From Longimicrobium sp. (GTDB lineage Bacteria; Gemmatimonadota; Gemmatimonadetes; Longimicrobiales; Longimicrobiaceae), in the NCBI GenBank assembly GCA_036377595.1, contig DASUYB010000089.1, forward strand, positions 186,001 to 250,000: 64,000 bases of DNA, written 5' to 3'. The notes under the pieces are model-generated. The model searched no databases. It was not told the origin of the DNA and saw nothing but the letters and a program-made list of their open reading frames with translations. Of the stretch, positions 49,942-59,014 are shown piece after piece. The position numbers were made by a program, and so were the translations under genes. Positions within the stretch are counted from its first letter, which is position 1, and each line of letters starts with the position of its first letter.

Positions 49942-51042
49942 CTACTGCTTGAAGATCTGGATCTCGACACGGCCGGCGGCGTCGATGTGGCCGCGGTACA
50001 TGCCGCTGGTGTTGAAGGGCCACGCCCAGTTCCCCTGCCGGTCCATCGCGATCACCCCGCCGTCGCCGTTCTGCGCCACCAGCTGGCGCATGACGATGCT
50101 GTCGGCGGCCTGCGCCAGCGGCAGGCGCGCGTACTCCACCAGCGCGCAGATCGAGTGCGCCACGGTGTTGCGGATGAAGTACTCGCCCGTGCCCGTGGCC
50201 GAGACGGCGCAGGAGCGGTTGTTGGCGTACGTCCCCGCGCCGATGATGGGCGCGTCGCCCACGCGGCCGTAGCGCTTCATCTGCGTGCCGCCGGTCGACG
50301 TCCCCGCGGCGAGGTTCCCCGCCTGGTCGAGCGCCACCGCGCCCACTGTGCCGAACTTCCGCTCGTCTGGCACCGACCACGCGGGCTCGGCCATCGCCGT
50401 CCCCGTCCCCCGCGCGCGGGCGCTGTCGGCGGCGCGCTGGCGCTCCCACGACCGGCGGCGCGGCTCGGTGATGAAGTAGCCCGGGTCCACCTGCTCGATC
50501 CCCTGCTGCCGGCCGAAGAGCTCGGCGCCGTCGCCCACCATCATCACGTGCGGGCTCTTCTCCATCACCGCGCGCGCGAGGTTGATCGGGTTCTTCGTGC
50601 GGTGGATCCCCGCCACGGAGCCCGCCGCCAGCGTGGCGCCGTTCATGATCGCCGCATCGAGCTCGGCGTTCCCCTCGGCGTTCAGCACCGCGCCCTTCCC
50701 CGCGTTGAAGAGCGAGTCGTCCTCCATCACGTTGATGGCGGCCTGCACGGCGTCGAGGCTGGGCCCGCCGCGCTGCAGCACCGCGTAGCCGGCGCGGAGC
50801 GCGCGTTCCAGGCCCGCGCGGTAGGCGGCCTCGCGCTCGGGCGTCATCTGCTGGCGCGAGATGGTGCCGGCGCCGCCGTGGATCACCATCCCCCAGCGCG
50901 CGGGCTGCTGCACGGAGCCGGAGCCGGCGGGGAGCGCCGCGGGGGTGGATGCCGGCGCCGGCGCGGGGGGCGCGCACGCCGCCGCGGCCAGGGCCAGGGC
51001 GAGGAGGACCGCGGGGATGCGGAGGGACGGATGCGTGCTCAT
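49942..51042 (-). CDS. Isoaspartyl peptidase / L-asparaginase (Ntn hydrolase), lipoprotein
   Basis: A 366-residue T2-family enzyme that would remove isoaspartyl or beta-aspartyl residues, or asparagine, after self-cleavage. The nucleophile Thr is expected in KFGTVGAVALD. The family start GMVIHGGAGTI and GNLAAGTSTGG with KRYGRVGDAPIIGAGTYA are present. The N-terminus has a signal with a possible lipobox (LAAAAC), so export and membrane anchoring are likely. The start at 51042 is set by this signal. Confidence 0.9.
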   Translation of the reverse strand: MSTHPSLRIPAVLLALALAAAACAPPAPAPASTPAALPAGSGSVQQPARWGMVIHGGAGTISRQQMTPEREAAYRAGLERALRAGYAVLQRGGPSLDAVQAAINVMEDDSLFNAGKGAVLNAEGNAELDAAIMNGATLAAGSVAGIHRTKNPINLARAVMEKSPHVMMVGDGAELFGRQQGIEQVDPGYFITEPRRRSWERQRAADSARARGTGTAMAEPAWSVPDERKFGTVGAVALDQAGNLAAGTSTGGTQMKRYGRVGDAPIIGAGTYANNRSCAVSATGTGEYFIRNTVAHSICALVEYARLPLAQAADSIVMRQLVAQNGDGGVIAMDRQGNWAWPFNTSGMYRGHIDAAGRVEIQIFKQ

Positions 51043-51210
51043 GCCGGTCGCAGGTTCGAGTGTTCCGTTGGGAAGATGACCGTGGGGGCGCCGCGAAGCG
51101 CGTGCCGCATGTCCATCAACATCCTTGACCGCGCGCGCCGTGCCCCCCGGATTATGGGGCGCGGAACCGCCGAGGGCCAACCCACCACACCCACCGGATC
51201 GGAAACGACA

Positions 51211-51573
51211 ATGCATCCCGACAACGAATGGCTCACCTTCATCGCCGCGCTGCTCTTCGGCGTGGTGGTAGGATGGGTGACGTACCGCACGCTGCGCCAC
51301 GCCACGGTCACCGGGCTCTCCGACATCGCCACGGTGATCGGCGCGATCGGCGGCGCGGCGATCACCGGCCTGTTCCCGCTGGCCGACGGGGCGTTCAACG
51401 GCTACTGCATCGGCCTGTTCCTGGGCTTCTTCCTCTACTTCCGCACCGCGCGCGACCCCCACGCGCCGGCGTGGATGGGTGGGCCGAAGCCCGGCGCGGG
51501 CGGCGGCGGCGGCGTGGGACCGCAGCCCGGCCTCGGCCCCAAGCCCGGCGTGCCCGGCGGGCCGCACGCCTGA
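51211..51573 (+). CDS. Small membrane protein with Gly/Pro-rich tail
   Basis: A 120-residue protein with three hydrophobic segments (FIAALLFGVVVGWVTY, VIGAIGGAAITGLFPLA and YCIGLFLGFFLYF). The C-terminal 30 residues are Gly/Pro-rich (GGPKPGAGGGGGVGPQPG). The ribosome binding site is weak. No family is recognised. It stops four bases before the end of the convergent CHAT gene. Confidence 0.65.
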   Translation: MHPDNEWLTFIAALLFGVVVGWVTYRTLRHATVTGLSDIATVIGAIGGAAITGLFPLADGAFNGYCIGLFLGFFLYFRTARDPHAPAWMGGPKPGAGGGGGVGPQPGLGPKPGVPGGPHA

Positions 51574-51577
51574 GCGG

Positions 51578-54412
51578 CTAGGCGTCGACCAGCAGCTTGA
51601 GCCCGGCCAGCGCGTACATCGTGTAGGCCAGCCCCAGCAGGTTTCCCTTGTCGGCCAGCGCCCAGCGCATCTCGCGCAGCGCGTCGTCGGCCGCGGCGCC
51701 GCGCACCAGGGCGCCCAGCAACAGGTCGGCGGCTTCGATGGCCACGGGAAGCTGCACGCTGATCTCGGTGCCGATCACGCCGGCGGCGCCCGCGAAGCCG
51801 AAGGTGGAGACGAAGTTCAGCAGCCGTCCGGGCTCCAGCTCGAAGGTGTGGCAGCCGTTGACCACCACCAGCGGCCGCCGGTCGAGCCAGACGTCCGGCG
51901 GCTGCGTGCGCAGCCACCCCGAGAGCTTGTTGGCGTACACGCGGCGGTTGGGGTCCGCGTCGCCGCGGCCGATCCCCAGGTAGCCGTCGGCGGTGGCCTC
52001 GTCGTACCGGCCGTGGCAGAGGAAGTAGACGACCTCGGGCTGCGCCAGGATCTTCTGCACCCCCGGCCAGTCGTCGGCCGGCGGCGGCGCGTAGCGCACC
52101 TTCGCCAGGCCGGAGAGCCGGTTCAGGTGGGCCTCGGCCGCCTTCAGCGAGTCGTCGTCCAGCTCCTCGGTGACCGCCGCCACCAGGTCGATCTCCGCCC
52201 CGCACTTCACCTTGTCGGTGGTGCCGGGCGGGTCGCGGTCGTCGTCGGCCAGCAGCGCCCCCAGCGGCTGCTCCACGCGGTGGGCCAATCCCCAGAACCC
52301 GTAGGGGCAGATCACGTCCATCTGGTGCCACGCCTCGCCCGCGTGCGGGCAGGCGGTGCGCAGCGGCCCGGTGCGGACGCCGTCCTCGCCCCATTCGGCC
52401 AGCACGTCGCACCAGCGCACCTTCGCGGGGTCGGCCTCCACCAGCGGGTACTCGTACATCACCGCCCAGGGAAGGACCCAGTTGGCCGCCCCCGTGCGCG
52501 CCACCTGCACCACGCCCGCGCCCGCCGCGCGGCGGAACTTCCACTCCCACGTCCGCGCGTCCATCCCCTTCGGCCGGAGGTTGGTGGCCACCATCTCGTA
52601 CAGGCGGCTCCCCTCGCTGGCCAGGCGGAACAGGTCCATCTGGAACTGGTCGCGGTCCTTGCCGTTGCGCGCGTCCAGCCCCGGGACCGCTTCGTCCACC
52701 CTGTAGCTGCCGGGGTCGCGGCGGAAGAACACCTCCATCAGCCGGGCGCGCACCCCGTCCAGCACGGTCCTGGCCTCCCCGGGGTCGAACGGCAGCCAGG
52801 CGGGGACGGCGTCGGGGGCGTCCTTCAGGATGATGCGGTGCCCGCCCGCGCCGTCGCCGTTCAGCGCGAGGGAGAGCGACACCGGCACCGCCTCCTCGCG
52901 CCCGTCCACGAGCAGCGTGCGGGTGGCGAAGGCGTCCAGGTCGAGGTCGGCGGAGAGCACGTAGTCGACCTCTATGCGGTTGTCGCGCTCCAGCGTCTCG
53001 CCCGGCGCCGCCCGCACACCGACCCGGACGATGGCGGACTGCACCAGGTTGCTGCCGAAGTACATGCAGAGCCGCCCCAGCGCCTCCCCGGAGCCTTCAT
53101 CGACGCTGGCGGGGGCGGTGACGCGCAGCGCCAGCGGTCCCGGCCGCCCGGCCCGTACGCCGTCGACCACCGGGAAGCTCCGGCCGGCACGCGCGGGGAG
53201 GAAGATCTCGCCGGTGACGGTGCCCGGGGTGAAGTGCTCGCTGATCAGCACCACCTGGATCGGCCACCCTTCGTCGGTGGGCGGCAGGTGCCGCTCGGGG
53301 AAGGTCTTCTTCCCCTTCACCAGCGTCTTCTCCGGGTCCCACGGCGGCCCGACGTCCACGCGCAGCTCGTACTCGCGCCCGGCGCCCAGCGCGGCGCGCG
53401 GCGGCAGCACGTCCGCGGCGCCGGGCTCGGCGAAGTTGGCGTTCAGCACCCGCGGCGCCGGACCTCCCCCATCTCCCTCCTCTTTCTCCACCGGCGGCCG
53501 CCGCTTCTTCCCGCCGTTCGGCCGGGGGACCTCTTCCTTCTCGTCCGGCTGCAGCGACTCGGCGCCACCACCGTCGTCTCCCTCCGGCTCCACGGCGGAC
53601 TTGGTCTCTTCGCCATCGACCTCCTCCGTGCCCCGGGACTCCCTGGCGGACTCCGCCTTCTCCTCGACCTCGTCCGGCTCCCCGGCGAACGCCTGCTCGC
53701 GCGCGCCCACCCGGGGCTTTCCGGCCGAGCCCTGGACGGGGTGCGCGACGACGATCTCCGGACGGTGGCCGGCGGGGAAGACGGGGATCTCGGGGACCTC
53801 GTCGCCCAGGAAGAGCTCCGCCTCCAGCCCGCGCTCGTCGTCGAAGCGGAACGGGCGCGCGGCCTCCTCCAGCGACGTCCCCTCCGCGAGCGACTCGTAG
53901 AGCTTGCGGAAGTAGCGCTTCGACGAGAGCGGCGCGTCGGGAATCCGCACCCGCAGCGTGGCCGGGCCGCCCGCGCGCACCACCTCGCGGGCGAACCCGT
54001 CCATCTTCGCGGGGGCGCCCTCCAGCACCAGCAGCCCGGTGCCGAGGTCCCTCAGCATCTCCGCCACGTGCTCCGGGTCGGCTTCGGCCAGCGGGGCCGA
54101 GGTCACCGTGTGCAGCACCGGCACCGTTCCGCGCGCGTACGCCCTCACGTCGCGCATCCGCAGCACCTCGTGGCGATAGGGGACGATCACCCCCAGCGAG
54201 CCGCCGATGATGTCGCGGAGCTTGCGGACGTAGTCGGGGCGGAGGACCGGCCCGGTGATGGCCGACGACAGCCGCCAGGCGCGCTCCTCGCCCAGCAGCT
54301 CCAGCTCGCCGTAGCGGCCGATGCGGGTGGCGGCCAGCACCGCCGACGCGCGGCCGAAGCGGCCCGGCTCGGCCATGCGGGTGCGGGAGGGGATGGAATG
54401 AACGAGGTACAT
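51578..54412 (-). CDS. Large CHAT-domain (caspase-like) protein
   Basis: A 944-residue protein. The C-terminal region (about 640-944) is a CHAT cysteine-protease domain with His800 in VVYFLCHGRYDE and Cys854 in VVVNGCHTFE, both intact, followed by GTEISVQLPVAIEAADLLLG. The N-terminal 235 residues are an alpha/beta region I do not recognise (YRHEVLRMRDVRAYARGTVP). A highly charged, low-complexity linker (about 245-335) and a beta-rich middle (about 335-560) separate them. CHAT proteins act in peptidase cascades and some defence or cell-death systems. No gasdermin or obvious substrate gene is adjacent. The ATG at 54412 is preferred to 54451 and 54376 on spacing. Confidence 0.85.
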   Translation of the reverse strand: MYLVHSIPSRTRMAEPGRFGRASAVLAATRIGRYGELELLGEERAWRLSSAITGPVLRPDYVRKLRDIIGGSLGVIVPYRHEVLRMRDVRAYARGTVPVLHTVTSAPLAEADPEHVAEMLRDLGTGLLVLEGAPAKMDGFAREVVRAGGPATLRVRIPDAPLSSKRYFRKLYESLAEGTSLEEAARPFRFDDERGLEAELFLGDEVPEIPVFPAGHRPEIVVAHPVQGSAGKPRVGAREQAFAGEPDEVEEKAESARESRGTEEVDGEETKSAVEPEGDDGGGAESLQPDEKEEVPRPNGGKKRRPPVEKEEGDGGGPAPRVLNANFAEPGAADVLPPRAALGAGREYELRVDVGPPWDPEKTLVKGKKTFPERHLPPTDEGWPIQVVLISEHFTPGTVTGEIFLPARAGRSFPVVDGVRAGRPGPLALRVTAPASVDEGSGEALGRLCMYFGSNLVQSAIVRVGVRAAPGETLERDNRIEVDYVLSADLDLDAFATRTLLVDGREEAVPVSLSLALNGDGAGGHRIILKDAPDAVPAWLPFDPGEARTVLDGVRARLMEVFFRRDPGSYRVDEAVPGLDARNGKDRDQFQMDLFRLASEGSRLYEMVATNLRPKGMDARTWEWKFRRAAGAGVVQVARTGAANWVLPWAVMYEYPLVEADPAKVRWCDVLAEWGEDGVRTGPLRTACPHAGEAWHQMDVICPYGFWGLAHRVEQPLGALLADDDRDPPGTTDKVKCGAEIDLVAAVTEELDDDSLKAAEAHLNRLSGLAKVRYAPPPADDWPGVQKILAQPEVVYFLCHGRYDEATADGYLGIGRGDADPNRRVYANKLSGWLRTQPPDVWLDRRPLVVVNGCHTFELEPGRLLNFVSTFGFAGAAGVIGTEISVQLPVAIEAADLLLGALVRGAAADDALREMRWALADKGNLLGLAYTMYALAGLKLLVDA

Positions 54413-54473
54413 TGTGCCCTGCCATGAGGATGGAGTCCGCGGCGGGGCCATGCGCCCGGCCGCGGCGACGGGA

Positions 54474-55616
54474 TCACGACGCGGGCGCGATGCGGAGGAC
54501 GCGGCCGCCCGCGGTGGTGATGTACAGCTCGTGGCTCATGTCCTCGCCGAACGAGGTCACGTTGCCGATGCTGCCGACGTCCCACTGGCGGGGATCGGCG
54601 GCCTGCGCGCCGTCCCAGCGGAAGCTGCGCAGCCAGCCGTTGCAGTAGTCCGAGTAGAAGTAATGCCCGCGGACGGCGGGGATGGCGCTGCCGCGGTAGA
54701 CGTAGCCGCCGGTGATGGAGCACCCGTCGCCGTGCCCGTACTCGGCCACGGGAAGGGTGAGCCCCTGCTGGCTGCAGCTGCCCGCGTTGTAGCAGTGCAT
54801 CCCCTCCATCAGGTTCCACCCGAAGTTCAGCCCGCCCGTGCGCGCGGAGACGACGTTCACCTCCTCCCACGCGTTCTGCCCCACGTCGGCCACGTACAGC
54901 AGGCTGGACGAGGCGTCGAACGAGAAGCGCCACGGGTTGCGCACGCCGTAGATCCAGATCTCCCCCCGACGCCCCGCCTGCCCCGCGAACGGGTTGTCGG
55001 CGGGGATGGCGTACGGCTGCGCGCCATCGACGTCGATGCGCAGGATCTTTCCCAGCAGCGCCGCCAGGTTCTGCCCGTTCCCCTGCGGGTCGCCGCCGCC
55101 GCCACCGTCGCCCAGCCCCACGTACAGCTTCCCGTCGGGGCCGAAGAGCAGCAGCCCGCCGTTGTGGTTGGCGAACGGCTGGGCGACGCCGAGCACGACC
55201 ATCGCGCTCTGCGGGTCCGCGACGTTGGGGTCGCCGCTCACGTGGTAGCGGACCACGCGCGTGTCGCCGTTGCGGTCGGTGTAGTAGACGTAGAAGAAGC
55301 CGTTGGTGGCGTAGTGCGGATGGAAGGCCATCGACAGCAGCCCGCGCTCGCCGCCCGAGGTGATCAGCGAGGTGACGTCGAGGAAGGGCGCGGCCCGGAG
55401 GCTGCCGTTCTGAATGATGCGGATCTTCCCCGTCTGCTCGACCACGAACAGGCGCGGGTCCGACGGCGGGGAGGTGAGGAAGAGCGGATGGTCGAGCCCG
55501 CCGGCCACCTCCACCAGGCGGAGGCCGTCGGCGGGAAGCGGCGGCGGATTGGTGTCCGACGGGCCGCCGCGCCCGCACGCGGCGATGAGGAGGAGGACGG
55601 CGAAGCGGCTGATCAT
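54474..55616 (-). CDS. PQQ-dependent sugar dehydrogenase (soluble aldose dehydrogenase type), lipoprotein
   Basis: A 380-residue beta-propeller of the glucose/sorbosone dehydrogenase family. The N-terminus is a lipoprotein signal (LLLIAACGRG). Landmarks: GLDHPLFLTSPPSDPRLFVVEQTG, GERGLLSMAFHPHYATNGFFYVYYT, NHNGGLLLFGPDGKLYVGLGDGG (each given here as recognised stretches shorter in the text) and GVRNPWRFSFD. It likely oxidises aldoses in the periplasm with PQQ. PQQ synthesis genes are not in the window. It overlaps the DUF2007 gene by four bases. Confidence 0.9.
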   Translation of the reverse strand: MISRFAVLLLIAACGRGGPSDTNPPPLPADGLRLVEVAGGLDHPLFLTSPPSDPRLFVVEQTGKIRIIQNGSLRAAPFLDVTSLITSGGERGLLSMAFHPHYATNGFFYVYYTDRNGDTRVVRYHVSGDPNVADPQSAMVVLGVAQPFANHNGGLLLFGPDGKLYVGLGDGGGGGDPQGNGQNLAALLGKILRIDVDGAQPYAIPADNPFAGQAGRRGEIWIYGVRNPWRFSFDASSSLLYVADVGQNAWEEVNVVSARTGGLNFGWNLMEGMHCYNAGSCSQQGLTLPVAEYGHGDGCSITGGYVYRGSAIPAVRGHYFYSDYCNGWLRSFRWDGAQAADPRQWDVGSIGNVTSFGEDMSHELYITTAGGRVLRIAPAS

Positions 55617-55879
55617 GCGGACTCCTCGTGGACGTCGTCGTCCGTGCCGGGATCGAGCCCTTCCAGGATCATCCGGGCGTCGTCCTCGCGGTGCCAGGGA
55701 ACCATCACCCGCGCGCCGAACATGGAGGGGCCCTGGTACCCGGCGCCGAAGATCCCCAGGTGCGCGCCGGTCACGCGCGCGGGGATGCCGGCCTCCTCGA
55801 GCGTGGCCGCGGCGAAGTCGGCCTCGAGCACGGCGCCGTACTCCGCGACGATCACCCAGGGTGCGGTTGGATCTGGCAT
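55613..55879 (-). CDS. DUF2007-type small protein
   Basis: An 88-residue ferredoxin-like alpha/beta protein (WVIVAEYGAVLEADFAAATL, then EEAGIPARVTGAHLG and VMVPWHREDDARMILEGLDP) matching the DUF2007 'putative signal transducing' family. It is translationally coupled (ATGA overlap) with the PQQ-type dehydrogenase that follows. Its role is unknown. Confidence 0.82.
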   Translation of the reverse strand: MPDPTAPWVIVAEYGAVLEADFAAATLEEAGIPARVTGAHLGIFGAGYQGPSMFGARVMVPWHREDDARMILEGLDPGTDDDVHEESA

Positions 55880-56006
55880 GCTCTCTTGGACTCTCCGCGT
55901 CAGCCGGTGTTCCCGGGATCAATGGTAATCCGCCGCGCGTGCGGGGACAAATGGCGGGGTGCAGGGATCGGGCTGCGATGCGGACGTGACGGAACGCCGC
56001 CGCGGT

Positions 56007-56059
56007 TCCCCCCCACCCCCGGCCCCTCCCCCACGAGGGGGGAGGATGGGGGAGGGGAG
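56007..56059 (+). repeat. R6 solo copy 1
   Basis: Fifty-three bases that differ from the DUF559-flanking repeat by a single missing G. There is no DUF559 frame beside it. It lies 126 bp upstream of the DUF2007 gene start. Confidence 0.85.
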
Positions 56060-56091
56060 ACCTGATCGCGGGATCGGCTTCCGGTTCGCGG

Positions 56092-56200
56092 TTGCAGTTG
56101 CCGTTCACCTCTCCCAGGCTGTTTTGGGAGAGGTCGAAAAATGGAGATGGGCGAGACGGCTGTTTTTGTCTCGCCCATCTCCATTTTTCGGGTGAGGGCC
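56092..56200. repeat. R5 double-hairpin element, copy B
   Basis: Same flanks and first hairpin as the copy at 16560-16662, then a perfect 22-bp stem (56136-56157 with 56168-56189) whose sequence differs from that of copy A. It abuts the stop codon of the acyltransferase gene and may terminate it. Confidence 0.8.
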
Positions 56201-57682
56201 CTATCCGGGCGAGGCTCGCGCAGGGGCCATGGTGTCAATCACCGTATCGGGCAGCGCGACGGCGGCCGGGCGCGGCGGGAGCAGGTGGGCGATGGAGTTG
56301 GCGTAGTAGGCCAGCGCCTGCATCTCCCGCGGCTCGGCGGCGAACAGGCCGTCGCTCTCGCGCGCGAGGTGGCGCAGGGTGAGCATGCGCAGGCCCACCG
56401 TCACCGCGTAGTCCATGTCGCTGCGGGGGATGTAGATGCGCGCGCCGGCCGCCTCCAGCTCGCGGATCAGGTCGCGGACGCGCGCCTTCAGCTCCAGCTC
56501 GCTGATCGCCGTGGCCGGGTCGCGCACGAACACCGTGGCCACGAGCGAGACGGGGACCACGGGAACGACGTCGCCGACCTCGCGCATCAGCTCGGCGCCG
56601 AGCGCCTCGACGGCGGCGTGGCGCTCGTCCTTCCCCATCGTCCTGAAGTCAAGCCCCCGCTCCGCGCAGTACGCGCGCATGGACACGGGTGTGCCGAAGT
56701 TGGCGCAGGCGTAGCCGAAGCGGTGCCAGTGCCCGCGCGCCATCAGCCACAGGTTGCGCCCCACGAAGCGGAGCGAGTTCACCGCCGCGGCCATGCGCCC
56801 CGCCTTCGGCCGCTCGGGCTGCAGGTCCAGCAGCAGCGTGCGGTCTTCCAGCGTGCGGTCGTAGTTGATGCCGACGGGGATGAACACCAGGTCGCGCTCG
56901 CCGTGGGGGTCGAACGCACGGAGGATGTAGTCCAGCAGCCCCAGCTTGGGCCGGCGGAGGCGGCCGTCGCGGCTGAGGCCGCCCTCGGGGTACACGGCCT
57001 GGGTCACACCGGCGCTGGTGGCCATCCACACGTAGCGCTCCAGCACGCGGCGGTACAGCTCGTCGCCGCTGTTGCGGCGCACGAAGTAGGCGCCCATCGA
57101 GCGGATCAGCGCCTGCAGCGGCCAGACGCGCGCCCACTCGCCCACCGCGTAGCTGAGGGCCGCGCGCTTGCTGGCCAGGTAGCCGACCAGCACGTAGTCC
57201 ATGTTGCTGCGGTGGTTCATCACGAAGACGACCGTGCTTCCCTTCGCGATCCCCGCCAGCCCGGCCTCGTCGCTGTAGCCGAGACGGACGCGGTAGAGGA
57301 AGCGCGCCAGCCGCCGCGCCGCCCAGTAGCCGATGCGGAAGTACAGGTACGCATTGAACGCGGGCACGATCTCGCGGGCGTAGCGGCCCACGCGCTCCAT
57401 GGCCACCTCGCGCGGCATCCCGCGTTCGCGCGCGAAGGCCTCGGCGGCTTCGAGCACGCGCGGGTCGTACATCAGCCGGTCGATCAGGACCTGGCGCTTG
57501 GTGAGGTTGAAGTGGGGGATCTCGATGGGAAGCCGCGTGTTGATCTCCTCGATCACGCGGTTGGTGCGCTGGCGCAGGAACCACCGCACGCTGGGCACCA
57601 TCAGCCGGTCCAGCGCCGCCCACGCCGCGAGGATCGCGATCAGTACGAAGAGCCACGCGGGGAGGGTGACCGTGCTGGACAT
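56201..57682 (-). CDS. Glycerol-3-phosphate acyltransferase-like membrane protein (PlsB family)
   Basis: A 493-residue LPLAT-superfamily enzyme predicted to acylate sn-glycerol 3-phosphate, the first step of phospholipid synthesis. An N-terminal membrane helix (TLPAWLFVLIAILAAWAAL) precedes the acyltransferase domain. The HX4D motif is in FVMNHRSNMDYV, block III is YPEGGLSRDGRLRRPKLGLL and block IV is VFIPVGINYDRT. It is shorter than classical PlsB (about 800), matching the compact forms of many soil bacteria. No clear ribosome binding site precedes the chosen ATG. Confidence 0.85.
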   Translation of the reverse strand: MSSTVTLPAWLFVLIAILAAWAALDRLMVPSVRWFLRQRTNRVIEEINTRLPIEIPHFNLTKRQVLIDRLMYDPRVLEAAEAFARERGMPREVAMERVGRYAREIVPAFNAYLYFRIGYWAARRLARFLYRVRLGYSDEAGLAGIAKGSTVVFVMNHRSNMDYVLVGYLASKRAALSYAVGEWARVWPLQALIRSMGAYFVRRNSGDELYRRVLERYVWMATSAGVTQAVYPEGGLSRDGRLRRPKLGLLDYILRAFDPHGERDLVFIPVGINYDRTLEDRTLLLDLQPERPKAGRMAAAVNSLRFVGRNLWLMARGHWHRFGYACANFGTPVSMRAYCAERGLDFRTMGKDERHAAVEALGAELMREVGDVVPVVPVSLVATVFVRDPATAISELELKARVRDLIRELEAAGARIYIPRSDMDYAVTVGLRMLTLRHLARESDGLFAAEPREMQALAYYANSIAHLLPPRPAAVALPDTVIDTMAPARASPG

Positions 57683-57906
57683 CAGGAAACAGGGGACAGG
57701 GGACAGCGGGAAACTCAGCGCGAAACCAGCCATCCGCGCCGAATGAGATTCCGCGCCGGCGCAGTCCGCGAAGGCGGACTTCTCGCCTTTCGAGCGGTGG
57801 GTTTCTAACCCACCGGAGATGGAGGGCGGATTGCCCGAATGGATATCCCAACTGCTGGATGGCGATCAATCACAGGATAAATCGCCGCGAGAGTAGATCC
57901 AACGAA

Positions 57907-57939
57907 AACGGCGGCGCCCGATCACAAGGCGCCGCCGTT
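57907..57939 (-). terminator. Rho-independent-type terminator
   Basis: On the minus strand a perfect 12-bp stem (AACGGCGGCGCC) is followed by TTTTCGTT, 23 bp past the end of the LEA-type lipoprotein gene. Confidence 0.75.
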
Positions 57940-57962
57940 CCCCTGTCCCCTGTCCCTAAATC

Positions 57963-58472
57963 CTATCTCGTCACCCGCACGTTGCCGGCAAGCAGGTTCA
58001 TCGGGCCGAACGTGGGCTGGCCGAGCACGCCCGCGTCGACGCCGACGGTGCCGTTCAGCGCGTAGCGGATGGACTGCCCCGTCGCCGCGCGCAGCAGCAC
58101 GTCGGCAAGGCCGGGGATGTCGTTGAAGTTCACGATGATGTCCAGCGGCACCAGCACGTCGCCGTTGGCCTGCAGCGGAACGCCGAGCGGGAAGTCGACC
58201 TGCGCGGCGTTGCGCCCCTCCAGCTGCAGCCCGCCCGCCAGCCGCGCCAGCGTCAGCCCGATGGGATTGGGATTGCGCACCCGCGCGTACAGCCGCAGCG
58301 CGGCGCCCCCGCGCGGATTCTGGAAGCTCGGGCCGACCAGCCGCAGCTGCGGCTGCTGCGAGTTGTCCACCGTGAACTGCGGCGCCTGGATCCCCAGCTG
58401 CGCCAGCGTGGCGCACCCGGACAGCAGCGGCAGCGCCATCAGCATCACGCCCGCGCGCCTCAGACTCTTCAT
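57963..58472 (-). CDS. LEA type 2 (WHy-domain-like) lipoprotein
   Basis: A 169-residue lipoprotein (lipobox PLLSGC). The mature part is one LEA14/WHy beta-sandwich: APQFTVDNSQQPQLRLVG, then YARVRNPNPIGLTLARLAGG with the NPN motif, and VPLDIIVNFNDIPGLADVL. The ATG at 58472 is preferred over 58478 because GAGGAG lies six bases before it. It is likely periplasmic and outer-membrane associated. In plants the domain relates to stress; the bacterial role is unknown. Confidence 0.88.
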   Translation of the reverse strand: MKSLRRAGVMLMALPLLSGCATLAQLGIQAPQFTVDNSQQPQLRLVGPSFQNPRGGAALRLYARVRNPNPIGLTLARLAGGLQLEGRNAAQVDFPLGVPLQANGDVLVPLDIIVNFNDIPGLADVLLRAATGQSIRYALNGTVGVDAGVLGQPTFGPMNLLAGNVRVTR

Positions 58473-59014
58473 CGCCATCTCCTCGTCTCCCTTTGTGGAG
58501 GTCGAATCTCCAGGAACTTCATCTCCAGGGACTTCGACCGATCATCGCTCCAACCAGCCGGCATCCCCGCGGCCGCGGACGACCCCCTCCCCCGCTTCGC
58601 AGGGGCGGGGGAGCACTCAGCGCCGACGCCTGCGTCCGCGCCGAGGTCTCCCCTCCCCCATCCCTCCCCCCGCGTGGGGGAGGGGCCGGGGGTGGGGGGG
58701 GAGGCAGGCTGCCCCCGGGAGGCACTCCGCCCCGCGCCGGGGGGATTGCCGTCTCGCACAACCCCATGCGCCGCATCCGCATCCACGCTTCAGCCGTGTG
58801 TGCCGTCTCCCTTGCCACAGCCGTGCCACCATCCCGCGCACACCCGATTCTCCCGCGGCGGCGCGGGGTGCCGGGTGGAATGATTGGTGCATCCCCGCGT
58901 CGGCTCCCGTCCCCACCCGGCGACATGCGCGCGCCCGGCGGAGAGGACGGCGGAACGGACTGGGACATGGCCGGGGAAGGCACTGAACCGCCTGCTGCGC
59001 AAAGGAGGAAACCG
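58473..59014. other. Long intergenic region with an R6 copy, no supported gene
   Basis: Between the divergent LEA-type lipoprotein and DUF2383 genes. Apart from R6 solo copy 2 (58648-58702) and G/C-rich runs near 58560-58620, I see no gene. Open frames across it translate the repeats (Pro/Gly/Arg-rich) and are not protein-like. Confidence 0.5.
58648..58702 (-). repeat. R6 solo copy 2 (inverted)
   Basis: Differs from the DUF559-flanking repeat by one substitution (A to C in the ACGA loop) and one additional G. Orientation is opposite to the copy at 56007. Confidence 0.85.

Noticed and set aside
51578-54412. CHAT protein as part of a gasdermin defence locus
   Set aside because: Both neighbours (PQQ-type dehydrogenase and a small membrane protein with a Gly/Pro tail) lack gasdermin features, and no other defence gene is nearby.
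58493-59014. Upstream extension of the DUF2383-like protein
   Set aside because: The extension translates the R6 repeat into Pro/Gly/Arg-rich sequence, while an ideal ribosome binding site marks the GTG at 59015.
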